Shown: positions 34,972 to 44,561, counted from the first letter of the stretch. The stretch: 61,320 nt of DNA from an uncultured Shimia sp. (GCA_937897325.1 CALCOY010000092.1:1-61320), one strand, 5' to 3'. Notes: generated by a model from the sequence alone, not told the origin. Made by a program: numbers and translations.

Positions 34972-35958
34972 TTATTGCGCAGCGAGCCAGGCAGCCAGCT
35001 TGCGGCCCAGATCCTCGGTCACGCCGGGCCCAGACAGGACCACTCTGCCCCTTTTTGCTTCAAGCCGGATGCCGGGCTGCACCTCATTGGCCTGGGGCGT
35101 TGGCCCCCCTGCCCCTTTGCGCAAGGCCTTTTCCAATGTTGCGCGCTCAGCCTCTGGCGTGTCGCTTTGGGTTTTGCGCAATACGTCTTTCAGGCGCGCT
35201 ACGAATCCTTTTTCGGCCTCAAGCGCCTTGACCAGTGCAAGACCCAGCTTTTCCGGAATGGCGGATGGAAATTGCAGCGCATCCCCCAGGGCCTCATGCA
35301 GACGCACAAAAGATCCGATCTTGGACCGGCGCGCCGGTGTGGCATTGGCAAAGAGAGCCGCCACAGCTGCGCGCGGGGTTTCATAGACGCCCAGACGCGC
35401 CGCCTCACAGGCCAGATGCGCACGTTCGTAGAAGGACAGATCCGTGCGGATCTCGTTTTCCTCAACCATGGCCACATAGGCGTCTGACACGCTGTCGAGT
35501 GGTTTGATGAGGGCTTGGATCTCGGCAAAACGCGCATCGCCCGCTTCGACGTAAAGCGCGCGAAACGCATGAAGCCGCCGCCAGCCGGAAATGAGCCCAT
35601 ACGCCCCCTGCCCCGTCTCGACCACCTCGATCGGTGTTTGCTGGCCGCGCATGCACAGACTGGCTTTCAGGCTTTCCATTTCATCCGCGTCGATCACCAT
35701 GCGGTCGCGCACCATGTGATCCTCGGCAATCACGTCCAGCGGCAGAGATGTGACAAGCCGCCCTTCCCTGCGCGCCGTATGGACACTTTGCGCCAACTCA
35801 TCCATTGCGGCAATGGTCGCCGCCTCGCCTGCCACATCGGCAATGGGCGCGCGCTTTCTGGGAACGACGCCAACGGGTGCCTGAGACAGCGACTTGGTTT
35901 CCAGATCCGCGGGCATCTCTTGCAGGGCAGCGGGGCTGAGACGTTTGCGTTTTGCCAT
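34972..35958 (-). CDS. parB: Plasmid partition protein ParB
   Basis: A 328-residue ParB/RepB-type protein. The N-terminal NTPase/ParB box appears as LPLDVIAEDHMVRDRM, then QQTPIEVVETGQGAYGLISGWRRLHAFR and ENEIRTDLSFYERAHL. The helix-turn-helix region is AALFANATPARRSKIGSFVRLH. It lies 5 nt downstream of parA in the same transcript. It binds centromere sites and loads onto DNA for segregation with ParA. No obvious repeated parS palindrome was found, so the centromere is unassigned. Confidence 0.92.
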   Translation of the reverse strand: MAKRKRLSPAALQEMPADLETKSLSQAPVGVVPRKRAPIADVAGEAATIAAMDELAQSVHTARREGRLVTSLPLDVIAEDHMVRDRMVIDADEMESLKASLCMRGQQTPIEVVETGQGAYGLISGWRRLHAFRALYVEAGDARFAEIQALIKPLDSVSDAYVAMVEENEIRTDLSFYERAHLACEAARLGVYETPRAAVAALFANATPARRSKIGSFVRLHEALGDALQFPSAIPEKLGLALVKALEAEKGFVARLKDVLRKTQSDTPEAERATLEKALRKGAGGPTPQANEVQPGIRLEAKRGRVVLSGPGVTEDLGRKLAAWLAAQ

Positions 35959-35963
35959 GACCC

Positions 35964-37346
35964 CTACTCCGCCGCTTCCCGGGCGGAAAGCTCATCGCGC
36001 CGCCAGATGCCCAGAAGCAGCCGCTTGAAGGCCGCGTAGGTCTCGTCAAAGGTCGCCCGCCCCCTTGCATAGGTGTCGCGATTGAAATCGCGGTAATCGG
36101 CCTCGTAGATGCCCGAAACCTGTTCGCCCGCCTGCCCAATCAGCGCTGTGAAATCCTGCCGGTAGGGTGACAGCGTCTTGCCAAGATAGGCCTGGATCAG
36201 CCCGGCCATCTCGGCCTGCTGGCCTCCGTCATAGCGTGTGATGATCGCGCGGACCGCATCCCATTCAAAGCCCATCTCGGGCCGCCCAAGGGCGCGCGCA
36301 GCGGTGTTTTCGCCCTCTTCGATTGAGGAAAAGGTCGCATGCAACATGTCAAAGAACCGGCCCGTGGAATCGAATTCCAGGAAGGACGCGCCCAATGGCA
36401 CCAGCAGGATGTCGGCAGCAGAGAGCCCATTGATCGTCAGGTACCCAAGGGCAGGGGGTGTGTCGACAAAGATCAGGTCATAATCGTGTAGGACCCCGTC
36501 GGCTTCCAGAACATCCGTGAGCGCATCCCACAGCTTCCAGCCGCGCGACTGCATGCGCCAGACAGGGATCTGGAATTCCGACCAGTAAAGGTTCAGCTGC
36601 GCACCGATCAGGTCGATATTCGGCCAATGAGTCTTCTGGATGACATCGCCAGTCCCGATCTTCAGCGCTTCACTTAATGTCTCATCGAGGGGCAGGGGGG
36701 TATCCCCCCGGTCGAGCCGACGCTGATTGTCGATTTGCAACGTCTGTGCATAGTGGCGTGCGAGCAGTGGAAAGACCGTCTGCCATTCATCTTCGACCTG
36801 CCCCCCGAAGATCGACGTCATGGAGCCCTGGCTGTCCAGATCCACCATCAGCACCTTGTAGCCATCAAGGGCTGCCGACATCGCCAGATGCGCGCAGGTC
36901 GACGTCTTGCCGACCCCGCCCTTGAAGTTTGCGACCGCCACAATTTTCGCAGGCGCACCTGCAGGACGATAGGGCAGGTATTCCTTGGCCTTTGAACCTT
37001 CGGCCCCGAAATGCGCGCGCAGACGCAACACTTCATCAAGTGTGAACCATTTCGCTCCGCCTTCTGTCTCGGATCGCCCCTGGGGCAAATCAGGGTTCTG
37101 GCGCAGCACGCGACGGAAATGAGCCGAGGCGACGGGGATCAGGTATTTGGTGATCTCCCAGGTCGAAAAAAGCCGCAGGCTTTTGCCGCCTTCGGCGTCC
37201 AATCCACGCGCGGCCAAATCTCTGCGCCCCTGTGCGCAGGCCTCGGCAATTTGCGCAAACCCTTCCGTATCGGTGCTGCCACCAAGCGCCTCAAGCGCCG
37301 CATCAGGCGAGATGTTGAAATAGGGTGGAGGTGCGTCGCTGCTCAT
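35964..37346 (-). CDS. parA: Plasmid partition ATPase ParA
   Basis: A 460-residue protein from ATG 37346, chosen because TTGAGGG precedes it; upstream in-frame codons extend into the origin region. An N-terminal ~130-residue DNA-binding domain includes TLDEVLRLRAHFG. It is followed by the deviant Walker A FKGGVGKTSTCAHLA, Walker A' VLMVDLDSQGSMTSIF and Walker B YDLIFVDTPPALGYL. The length is that of type Ia ParA proteins, which repress their own promoter through the N-terminal domain. Divergent from repA over 428 bp. Confidence 0.93.
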   Translation of the reverse strand: MSSDAPPPYFNISPDAALEALGGSTDTEGFAQIAEACAQGRRDLAARGLDAEGGKSLRLFSTWEITKYLIPVASAHFRRVLRQNPDLPQGRSETEGGAKWFTLDEVLRLRAHFGAEGSKAKEYLPYRPAGAPAKIVAVANFKGGVGKTSTCAHLAMSAALDGYKVLMVDLDSQGSMTSIFGGQVEDEWQTVFPLLARHYAQTLQIDNQRRLDRGDTPLPLDETLSEALKIGTGDVIQKTHWPNIDLIGAQLNLYWSEFQIPVWRMQSRGWKLWDALTDVLEADGVLHDYDLIFVDTPPALGYLTINGLSAADILLVPLGASFLEFDSTGRFFDMLHATFSSIEEGENTAARALGRPEMGFEWDAVRAIITRYDGGQQAEMAGLIQAYLGKTLSPYRQDFTALIGQAGEQVSGIYEADYRDFNRDTYARGRATFDETYAAFKRLLLGIWRRDELSAREAAE

Positions 37347-37590
37347 GACTTTGCCCTCAATGTTATATGTTTTGCAACAAGTACCACGAAAGACGTCACA
37401 TGCAAAGGCTTGTCGCACATCGCTTGTATTTTCATTGAAAAAGCGCGGTTTGCGGCCGGGTATTCCCGTTTGTCGTGCCAAAGACCGTCTCAATTTCAGT
37501 TATATATCAGTTATCTTTTAGTTACAGTGCATCTTGGATGGAAAGATCCTGTTTTTATTCAGGGTGTTGGCTTCTTTTATCTGACCCCGG

Positions 37591-37656
37591 GTGACTCTGA
37601 ACCCCCGATAAGGTGACTCTGATCCCACGACGCACCGACTCCAATCCCCCGATCTT
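37591..37656. repeat. Three iteron-like 22-bp direct repeats
   Basis: Units start at 37591, 37613 and 37635, each 22 bp, around gtgactctgaacccccgat, gtgactctgatcccacgac and ccgactccaatcccccgat. Period and position ~120 bp before repA fit iterons bound by the replication initiator for origin firing and copy control. Confidence 0.75.
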
Positions 37657-37682
37657 TTCAGTGCCTGCACTGGACGGATCGG

Positions 37683-37692
37683 TTGTGGATAA
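37683..37692. promoter_or_regulatory. DnaA-box-like sequence
   Basis: TTGTGGATAA at 37683-37692 contains, on the opposite strand, TTATCCACA, the consensus DnaA box. It is 27 bp beyond the iterons and ~80 bp before the repA ATG, a usual place in iteron plasmids. Confidence 0.6.
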
Positions 37693-37774
37693 GTACCAAG
37701 GTGTCAATGAAACGACGAATCCCGGCAGACCCGAAAAATGGGCGTAAAACCGGGAGGCGGGCAGAGGCAGGCAC

Positions 37775-38761
37775 ATGGCAGAGGCATTGGGGCAGGGCAC
37801 GGCTGCGGGTGATTTCTTCGTCTGTGATATTCTGGCCGCCGTTCCGAAACATGATCTGGCCTCGATGGAACATCCGCTCTTTTCACTTTCGACCCGGCCT
37901 GATCGGCGGATCCTTAACTACACCCACAATGACGTAGAGGTGACGGTGACACCCAGCGTAAAGGGCAGGGCAACCATCTTTGACGCGGATATCCTGATCT
38001 TTTGTATCAGCCAGCTTATGGCGGCGCTCAATGCGGGGCGGCCGACCTCACGCACGCTGACGCTGACAGCGCATGATCTGCTTTTGGCGACAAAACGTGA
38101 AACCTCGGGCGACAGCTACCGGCGTTTGAAAGACGCGTTCGAGCGGTTGGCTGGCACGCGCATCACCACGAATATCGCGACTGGCGCCCAGGAGGTGACG
38201 ACCGGCTTTGGCCTCATCGAATCCTGGGAGATCGTGCGCAGGACGCGGGGCGGGCGCATGGTCAGCGTGGCGGTGACGCTCAGTGACTGGATCTATCGGG
38301 CGGTGCTCTCGAAATCTGTGCTCACCCTTTCCCGTGATTATTTCGATCTCAGGAAACCGCTGGAACGCCGGATCTATGAATTGGCGCGCAAACATTGCGG
38401 GCGGCAGCCGGAATGGCGCGTGTCGGTCGAGACACTCCTGAAGAAATCCGGCTCTGCATCGCCCCGCCGGGTCTTTCGCGCCATGCTGCGCGAGATCATC
38501 AAGGCGGATAGCCTGCCTGATTACGTACTCGGCGAAGAGCCGGGCGATCTCATCCGCATCACCCCCCGTGGCCAGGTGATCGATCCTGGCACGGCACCGA
38601 TCCTGGCACCCGAGACACTGGATGAGGCCCGTCGTCGCCGCCCCGGCGCGGATGTCTACGCGCTGCAGGCCGGCTGGCTGCATTTCTGGGCCGAGACGGG
38701 GCGGAAGCCTCTTAGATCACCAGACAAGGCGTTTCTTGGCTGGTTGGACCGGCAGGACTGA
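37775..38761 (+). CDS. repA: Replication initiator RepA (RPA family)
   Basis: A 328-residue replication initiator. The core has RPDRRILNYTHNDVEVTV, ATIFDADILIFCISQLMAAL, LTLTAHDLLLATKRETSG, YRRLKDAFERLAGTRITTNI, DWIYRAVLSKSVLTLSRDYF and LRKPLERRIYELARKHCG, which is the alphaproteobacterial RepA/RPA family. Roseobacter plasmids of the RepA type carry this gene divergent from parAB, as here. It should bind the iterons upstream. The specific RepA compatibility group cannot be named without a tree. Confidence 0.93.
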   Translation: MAEALGQGTAAGDFFVCDILAAVPKHDLASMEHPLFSLSTRPDRRILNYTHNDVEVTVTPSVKGRATIFDADILIFCISQLMAALNAGRPTSRTLTLTAHDLLLATKRETSGDSYRRLKDAFERLAGTRITTNIATGAQEVTTGFGLIESWEIVRRTRGGRMVSVAVTLSDWIYRAVLSKSVLTLSRDYFDLRKPLERRIYELARKHCGRQPEWRVSVETLLKKSGSASPRRVFRAMLREIIKADSLPDYVLGEEPGDLIRITPRGQVIDPGTAPILAPETLDEARRRRPGADVYALQAGWLHFWAETGRKPLRSPDKAFLGWLDRQD

Positions 38762-38827
38762 CCCCCGCCCTTGGCAACGGCCAAGCGATATAGCAAGACA
38801 TCCGCGATCGTTAGGTAAGGGGTCTTG

Positions 38828-40831
38828 ATGCAGTATCGGCCGGAAATCGATGGCTTGCGCACGATTGCCGTCTTGCCGGTGATCCTGTTTCATGCAGGCC
38901 TCAGCGTTTTTTCCGGTGGCTATGTCGGCGTCGACGTCTTTTTTGTCATCTCGGGCTACCTGATCACCGGCATCCTTCTGCGCGATCTCGAAGCGGAGCG
39001 GTTTTCCATCCTGACCTTCTATGAACGCCGTGCCCGGCGAATCCTGCCGGCCCTTTTCTTCGTGATGCTCTGTTGCGTGCCCTTCGCCTACGCCTGGATG
39101 CTGCCGGAGGCCTTCAAGGATTTTCACCAGAGCCTGATCGCGGTGGTGTTTTTTGCTTCCAACATCCTCTTCTGGCGCGAAAGCGGATATTTCGCCGCCG
39201 CGGCCGAAGAAAAGCCATTGCTGCATACCTGGAGCCTTGCGGTGGAAGAGCAGTATTATCTGCTGTTTCCGCTGATGCTTCTGGCGCTCTGGCGGTTCGG
39301 GCGCGCGCCCGTCTTCTGGATCATCGCGGGACTTGCAGCGCTCAGCCTGATCTTCAGCGAATGGGGAGCGCGGAATGCACCGGACGCGAATTTCTACCTG
39401 CCCTTCAGCCGGGCCTGGGAGCTTTTCGCGGGCTCTTTGGCGGCTTTCGTGATGCTGCGCCGCCCGCCTGCGCCCAACGATCTTCTGGCGGGGATCGGCC
39501 TGGCCCTGATCGTGGTGTCAATCCTGGTCTATGACGCGCAAACCCCTTTCCCGTCGCTTTATGCGCTGGCCCCGGCGGGGGGCACGGTTCTGATTATCCT
39601 TTTTGCGGGACCTGTCACCTGGACGGGGCGGTTCCTGTCGCTGTCGCCCATGGTGGGGATCGGGCTGATCAGCTACAGCGCTTATCTTTGGCACCAGCCG
39701 CTTTTTGCCTTTGCCCGCCTGCGCAGCCTGACCGCGCCGCCCGAGGCGTTGATGCTGGGCCTTGCCGCCCTGTCGCTGATCCTGGCCTGGTTCAGCTGGA
39801 AATTCATCGAAACCCCGTTTCGCAAGGGGCCCAATCGGCTGTTGCCGGGGCGCGGGGGGCTTTTTGCCGCCTCAGCCCTGGTCGGGGCCGTTTTTGTGGG
39901 CCTCGGGGTTTACGGACATCAGACTGGCGGGCCAGAGACGCGCGCGGCCACCCTGACCTATGAACGGGTGAGCCAGGCTGCAGGGCCGCAGAAACACCGG
40001 GCCTGCCAGTACCGCGTCAATGACGGGCGCCGCCTGCCCGAGTTGCCAGATCCTCGCTGTGAATTCCCGCATACGGCCGAGACGCACGCCGGACAGGCCG
40101 TGCTTCTGGGCGACAGCCATGCGGGCGCCATTGCCGGGGTGCTGCGCGAAACCCTGCAGGGGGCGGGCTATGACGTGACCCTTCTGACCGTTACCGCCTG
40201 TCCGCCCTTCCGGGGCTATGACAAGGTCGGTTACGGCTGCCAGGTGGCCAATGACAGGATCCGCGCGCATCTGGCAGACATCCGTCCCGACCTGATGGTT
40301 CTGGCGTTTCGCCCGCAACCCCTGTTCACCAAGCCCTTCGACAACGGTGAAGGGGGGCATGAAAGCAATGTCTTCACCCGCCCCTCTTTCGATCACGCCT
40401 ATCTGGGGGCAGCACCCGATGCCGGGCCCGAGGCGCTGGCAGGCGCGGTCTATCGCAAGGGCGTTTCGGAACTGGCTGCCCTGACGGACGATCTGGTGCT
40501 GATCTATCCGATCCCCGAAGCGGGCTGGCATGTGACGCAAAGCGTCGCCAAGCAAAGCCTGTTCGGTTTTGGGGCGCAGGCATTGTCGACCGACGCCGCG
40601 CTTTACCAGCGGCGCAATGGCGGCATTATCGCCGATCTCGATCGGATCAGCACCCCCAACCTGCACCGCATCCGCCCCGGTGACATCTTCTGCAACACCG
40701 ATCTGCCGGGGCGCTGTGTCAATGCGGCAGGAGGAGAGGTATTTTATCGCGACGACGATCATCTGAGTGCGACAGGGGCTGCCCGTCTGATGCCCGCCCT
40801 ACAGGATATCCTGGCTGGCCTCCAACCCTAG
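38828..40831 (+). CDS. OafA-type O-acyltransferase with SGNH domain
   Basis: A 667-residue protein from ATG 38828, with AAGGGG upstream; a TTG one codon earlier is possible. The N-terminal ~370 residues are an acyltransferase-3 domain with about ten helices: YRPEIDGLRTIAVLPVILFH (Arg, His), VDVFFVISGYLITG and SLAVEEQYYLLFP. The C-terminal ~250 residues are an SGNH hydrolase-like domain with LLGDSHAGAIAG near residue 425 and DDDHLSATGAARL near the end (Ser and Asp-x-x-His). Such proteins O-acetylate surface glycans: the membrane part carries the acetyl group across and the SGNH part places it. It lies just beyond repA, heading the decoration block. Confidence 0.92.
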   Translation: MQYRPEIDGLRTIAVLPVILFHAGLSVFSGGYVGVDVFFVISGYLITGILLRDLEAERFSILTFYERRARRILPALFFVMLCCVPFAYAWMLPEAFKDFHQSLIAVVFFASNILFWRESGYFAAAAEEKPLLHTWSLAVEEQYYLLFPLMLLALWRFGRAPVFWIIAGLAALSLIFSEWGARNAPDANFYLPFSRAWELFAGSLAAFVMLRRPPAPNDLLAGIGLALIVVSILVYDAQTPFPSLYALAPAGGTVLIILFAGPVTWTGRFLSLSPMVGIGLISYSAYLWHQPLFAFARLRSLTAPPEALMLGLAALSLILAWFSWKFIETPFRKGPNRLLPGRGGLFAASALVGAVFVGLGVYGHQTGGPETRAATLTYERVSQAAGPQKHRACQYRVNDGRRLPELPDPRCEFPHTAETHAGQAVLLGDSHAGAIAGVLRETLQGAGYDVTLLTVTACPPFRGYDKVGYGCQVANDRIRAHLADIRPDLMVLAFRPQPLFTKPFDNGEGGHESNVFTRPSFDHAYLGAAPDAGPEALAGAVYRKGVSELAALTDDLVLIYPIPEAGWHVTQSVAKQSLFGFGAQALSTDAALYQRRNGGIIADLDRISTPNLHRIRPGDIFCNTDLPGRCVNAAGGEVFYRDDDHLSATGAARLMPALQDILAGLQP

Positions 40832-40839
40832 ACCAGCCC

Positions 40840-41667
40840 TTAGGCGGCCGGGGTGAGGACCTTTTCCAGATCGCCGTCGGCCGACCAGCCGGACAGGGCG
40901 CGGCGCGCGACCTCGCCTGCATGATGTTCCAGCTTTTCGGCCAGATAATCCCGCGGCAGCGTGTCGAGCAGGCCTGACCGGAAGCGGTTGGCATAGGCAT
41001 GGGTCGTCTTGGGCGCGATCTCTGGCCCCAGCCCGCAGAATTCCGCGATTTCACGGGCCCGTGGCCCGATCTCGGAGATTTGCAGGATCAGAAGCTGGTC
41101 TTCGGGGATCTTGTCCAGTGCCTCGGACACCGAAAAGGTCCAGGCATCGAGATAGCGGCTCACTGGAAACAGCCCCGGCTTTTGCAGCTCTGCCTCTTCG
41201 GGCGGGAAATCATCGCCCGTCCCAAAGCGGTAGGTGCGAAAGCGTTTCCAGGCATCGGTCGGGTCGCGCAGCACCGAATGATCCAGCATCGACCGCAACC
41301 AGGCCCCGGGCGGACGGATTGTTAGCAGAAAGCGGCTGTCGGGATAAAGCGTCAGCAGATCGTCAATCAGGTAGGCATTCACAGACGAGCTGTCGATTTT
41401 GAGCCCCCGCAGCCGATCGCGCCAGCGCAGAAATTTATGCAAGGGGGCCGCCTCGCCGGTTTCGGCCTTGTGCAAAAACCGCCGGATCAGCGCATCCGCA
41501 TCCGCCTCATGGCCCGTGCGCACGTGATCCTCGAACATCTGGGCCAGCGTATGCGTGCCTGTCTTGGCCGCCCCTACGCCAAAGACACGCAGACCGGTGC
41601 GGCGGGGCTTTTTCAGATGCCGCCACTGCTTGGCAATGATCTGGGGCGCGTATTTCAGCTTGCTCAT
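40840..41667 (-). CDS. Sulfotransferase family protein (second)
   Basis: A 275-residue protein from ATG 41667; upstream in-frame starts exist up to 41760. VFGVGAAKTGTHTLAQMF at ~28-45 is the PAPS 5'-phosphosulfate loop, and TIRPPGAWLRSMLDHSVL at ~130-147 is the 3'-phosphate region with its Arg and Ser. It is less like polysaccharide sulfotransferases than the 10056 gene, but its place between two acyltransferase genes suggests a glycan acceptor. It is convergent with the OafA-type gene (8 nt apart) and divergent from the MBOAT gene. Confidence 0.8.
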   Translation of the reverse strand: MSKLKYAPQIIAKQWRHLKKPRRTGLRVFGVGAAKTGTHTLAQMFEDHVRTGHEADADALIRRFLHKAETGEAAPLHKFLRWRDRLRGLKIDSSSVNAYLIDDLLTLYPDSRFLLTIRPPGAWLRSMLDHSVLRDPTDAWKRFRTYRFGTGDDFPPEEAELQKPGLFPVSRYLDAWTFSVSEALDKIPEDQLLILQISEIGPRAREIAEFCGLGPEIAPKTTHAYANRFRSGLLDTLPRDYLAEKLEHHAGEVARRALSGWSADGDLEKVLTPAA

Positions 41668-41927
41668 GGCCCGTCCGGTTCTGCTGCGATCGCTGTCGCG
41701 CGGCAGGATGACATGGGCGGGGAGGCATGCAAGGGGCTTTCGCTGCAAATGCCGGAACATTCACCAAAAGGGGCACTGCTCCGCCTGCATGGTAGACGGT
41801 CTTTGCATTTTCCTGGGCGCGGACAGTGTCCCCCATATGCTTCGCGAAAACGATCTGGTAAGGCTGCGCGCGGTTGGGGGACAGTTTGTTCGGACGAAAT
41901 GTCCGTGCCTCAAAAGGAACAGTCCCG

Positions 41928-43361
41928 GTGCTTTTCACCGAATTGAATTTTTGGATATTTTTTGCTGTTGTTTCAGTGCTTTATGTCCTTCTGCCCCACA
42001 AGGCGCAGAACCGGATGCTGCTGGTGGCAAGCTATGTCTTCTACGGCGCCTGGGACTGGCGGTTTCTCAGCCTCATTCTGCTCAGCACGGTGGCCGACTA
42101 TTTCGTGGGCTTTGCCATGGCCCGCGAAAATGTCCAGGCAAGGCGCAAGCGGCTTTTGTGGATCTCGCTCGCGGTCAATCTGGGTATGCTCGGGATCTTC
42201 AAATACTTAGGCTTTTTCGCCGACAGTTTCACCGATCTCATGGGGCTTTTCGGCTACACGCCCGATCCCATCACCCTGGCCATCGTCCTACCGGTAGGGA
42301 TTTCGTTCTACACCTTCCAGACGCTCAGCTACACGATCGACATCTACCGCCGCAATCTGGAGCCGACGCGCGATTTCTTTGATTTCGCGCTCTTCGTGGC
42401 CTTCTTTCCCCAGCTTGTCGCAGGGCCCATTGAACGCGCCAGCAACCTGCTGCCCAATATCTCGGCCCCGCGCACGCTTAGCTGGGAGGCTCTGGGCCGG
42501 GGCGGTGTTCTGTGCCTCACAGGGCTGATCAAGAAGATCGTCATCGCCGATGGCGTGGCTCCGTCGGTCAATGCAATCTATGCAAGCCCCGATCCCTCGG
42601 GTCTCGACATAATCTTTGCCACATGGCTGTTCGCCATCCAGATCTATTGCGATTTTTCGGGCTATACGGACATCGCGCGGGGTGTGGCCAAGATGCTGGG
42701 CTTCCGGCTCATGCGCAATTTCGCCCAACCCTATTTTGCCATCGATCCGCAGGAATTCTGGCGGCGCTGGCATATCAGCCTGTCGACCTGGCTGCGCGAT
42801 TACCTCTACATCTCGCTCGGCGGCAACAGGGGCGGGCGCACTGCCACCTATCGCAACCTGATGCTGACCATGGTGCTGGGGGGTATCTGGCACGGGGCAG
42901 CCTGGAATTTCGTGCTTTGGGGGATCTATCAGGGCGGGCTTCTGGCTGCGCACCGAGCCGTGACAGGCGCGCATAAGCGCGTGGGCGAAGGCGTCCGGCG
43001 TGGTCGGGCCCACTGGCTGGGTCGGGCGCTGATGATCGTCCTGTTCTTCCAGGTGATCTGCTATGGCTGGCTGCTCTTTCGGGCGCAAAGCTTTGACCAG
43101 ATCGTGGATTTCACCGGGACGCTGATCGCTTTTGGGGCCGACGGGTTCTGGCAAAGTGTGATCCCGGCACCCCCGCGCGCGGCGATCCTGGGGTTGATCT
43201 GGCTGCTTCTCTGGGATCTCGCGATCGAACTGCGCGGCAATGTGCGCTTCTATCTCGCCTTCCCGCTGCCCGTGCGGTCGGCGGTTTATGCGGTGATGAT
43301 CTATCTTCTGGCTTTCGGATCCACCACCGAAACCTCGGCCTTCATCTATTTCCAGTTCTGA
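41928..43361 (+). CDS. MBOAT family O-acyltransferase (AlgI-like)
   Basis: A 477-residue protein. GTG 41928 is chosen because the protein then starts (V/M)LFTELNFWIFF like AlgI/DltB proteins and has AAAGGA upstream; the frame is open from 41874. About ten helices. MBOAT motifs: PVGISFYTFQTLSYTIDIYR, YCDFSGYTDIARG, FWRRWHISLSTWLRDYLY and GGIWHGAAWNFVLWG with the catalytic His. AlgI moves acetyl across the inner membrane for alginate O-acetylation with AlgJ/AlgX-like partners; the next gene, 7 nt on, looks like such a partner. Confidence 0.93.
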   Translation: MLFTELNFWIFFAVVSVLYVLLPHKAQNRMLLVASYVFYGAWDWRFLSLILLSTVADYFVGFAMARENVQARRKRLLWISLAVNLGMLGIFKYLGFFADSFTDLMGLFGYTPDPITLAIVLPVGISFYTFQTLSYTIDIYRRNLEPTRDFFDFALFVAFFPQLVAGPIERASNLLPNISAPRTLSWEALGRGGVLCLTGLIKKIVIADGVAPSVNAIYASPDPSGLDIIFATWLFAIQIYCDFSGYTDIARGVAKMLGFRLMRNFAQPYFAIDPQEFWRRWHISLSTWLRDYLYISLGGNRGGRTATYRNLMLTMVLGGIWHGAAWNFVLWGIYQGGLLAAHRAVTGAHKRVGEGVRRGRAHWLGRALMIVLFFQVICYGWLLFRAQSFDQIVDFTGTLIAFGADGFWQSVIPAPPRAAILGLIWLLLWDLAIELRGNVRFYLAFPLPVRSAVYAVMIYLLAFGSTTETSAFIYFQF

Positions 43362-43368
43362 GGCGGGT

Positions 43369-44451
43369 ATGAGACAGCAAATCAGAGTGATTGGCCTGAC
43401 GGTCGCCTTCCTCATCCTGATTGATCTGACAGTGATGGCCATCCTGACCGTGGCACAAGCGCAGGGAAAGGCCGGATCGCTGGTGCGCTACTTCGAATAT
43501 GGGCGCAGCGTGCCGGGCAAGCTCAAGGCCTGGCAGGACAATCCCGGCACCCGCGGCAACCTTTTTGACGTGGGCTGGCCCGTGGATCAGATCGATGACA
43601 CCCTGCTTGAGGCTGAGGCCCCTGTCGTGCGGGTTTACGGCATGTCCTTTGTCGCCAACATAACGCGGACGGCGAAGGGCCTGCGGGAGGATCTGCCGCT
43701 CGATCTGCATACCGGTCCGGGGGCGCCGCCGAATTTTACCTATTCGGTTTTTCTGGACGATGCCGCACAGCGCAGGGCAGGGGATGTGGCGGTGTTGGGG
43801 ATCCTGTCGTCATCGGTGCCGGCCATGGCCGCGATGAGCAACCGCACATGGGTGTTCGAGCAACCCTCGCCCTACACCTACCCGATCTTCCGGCCCTTGC
43901 CCGATGGCGGGCTTACCCGTGTCGACCCGATCATCAATTCCGCAGATGAGGAACGCAGCCTTGCCGCCGATCCGGTGCGCGCTGCGGCCTGGCGCGCGCA
44001 GCTTCGGCGCGAGGACGTGTTTTATTCGCCAAAAACATTTGGGGTGGCCTGGCTGGATGCCTCGCCCTTCGTCCGACTTGTCCGGCGGTCGCTGGGAACA
44101 GGCCATGTGGATGCACGCAAAGCCGCGGTGATAGCACCCTCGGGCCGTCACGCCTTTGCCTACACGACGGTGCTGCGGCGCATGGTGACGGAGTTTGCCG
44201 CCCAGGCCCGCGCGCAAGATCAACATCCGGTCGTCTTTCTGATCCAGACGCGCGATCCGATGGATGTGGATCTGCTTGAGGCGCTTGGCCCCACCCTTGT
44301 GGGCCAGGAGATCCCGTATCTTGCCACCGCCGAACACGTGGACCCCCGAGACGCCGCCGCGTTCATTCCCGATGGCCACTACACCCCGGAAAAAGACCGC
44401 CGCTTCGCCGAGATCTTCCTGGCGCTTTACGACATGCTGACGGCAGAGTGA
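43369..44451 (+). CDS. Membrane-anchored SGNH-like partner of the MBOAT protein
   Basis: A 360-residue protein with one N-terminal membrane anchor (~9-30) and a periplasmic domain. VYGMSFVANI at ~85-94 stands where SGNH proteins have GDSF, with Met-Ser here. IPDGHYTPEKDRRFAEIF near 338-355 is the DxxH block. This pattern is seen in AlgJ/DltD-like partners that finish O-acetyl transfer. It lies 7 nt after the MBOAT gene. Sequence similarity to AlgJ is weak, so the partner role rests mostly on gene pairing, anchor and the two motifs. Confidence 0.6.
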   Translation: MRQQIRVIGLTVAFLILIDLTVMAILTVAQAQGKAGSLVRYFEYGRSVPGKLKAWQDNPGTRGNLFDVGWPVDQIDDTLLEAEAPVVRVYGMSFVANITRTAKGLREDLPLDLHTGPGAPPNFTYSVFLDDAAQRRAGDVAVLGILSSSVPAMAAMSNRTWVFEQPSPYTYPIFRPLPDGGLTRVDPIINSADEERSLAADPVRAAAWRAQLRREDVFYSPKTFGVAWLDASPFVRLVRRSLGTGHVDARKAAVIAPSGRHAFAYTTVLRRMVTEFAAQARAQDQHPVVFLIQTRDPMDVDLLEALGPTLVGQEIPYLATAEHVDPRDAAAFIPDGHYTPEKDRRFAEIFLALYDMLTAE

Positions 44452-44561
44452 GAAGGCGTTTCAGCACTGTCGAACCAATTTGAAGTTTGGCGCAAACGGC
44501 AGGAGGGAGCCCAGAGTTCCAATTGCTGCGCTGAGCACAAATTTCAGCAATGCGGACCTTT

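Larger units (their letters stand above)
37347..37774. other. Replication origin/partition control region between parA and repA
   Basis: These 428 bp separate divergent parA and repA. They contain an AT-rich block at 37497-37527 (cagttatatatcagttat...), three 22-bp direct repeats at 37591-37656, and a TTGTGGATAA stretch at 37683-37692 that resembles a DnaA box (TTATCCACA on the other strand). Iterons, AT-rich DNA and a DnaA-like box together indicate the origin. Confidence 0.7.

Noticed and set aside
34972-38761. repABC operon
   Set aside because: ParA and ParB are divergent from the initiator and the initiator is of the RPA/RepA type, not RepC, so this is a RepA-type replicon.
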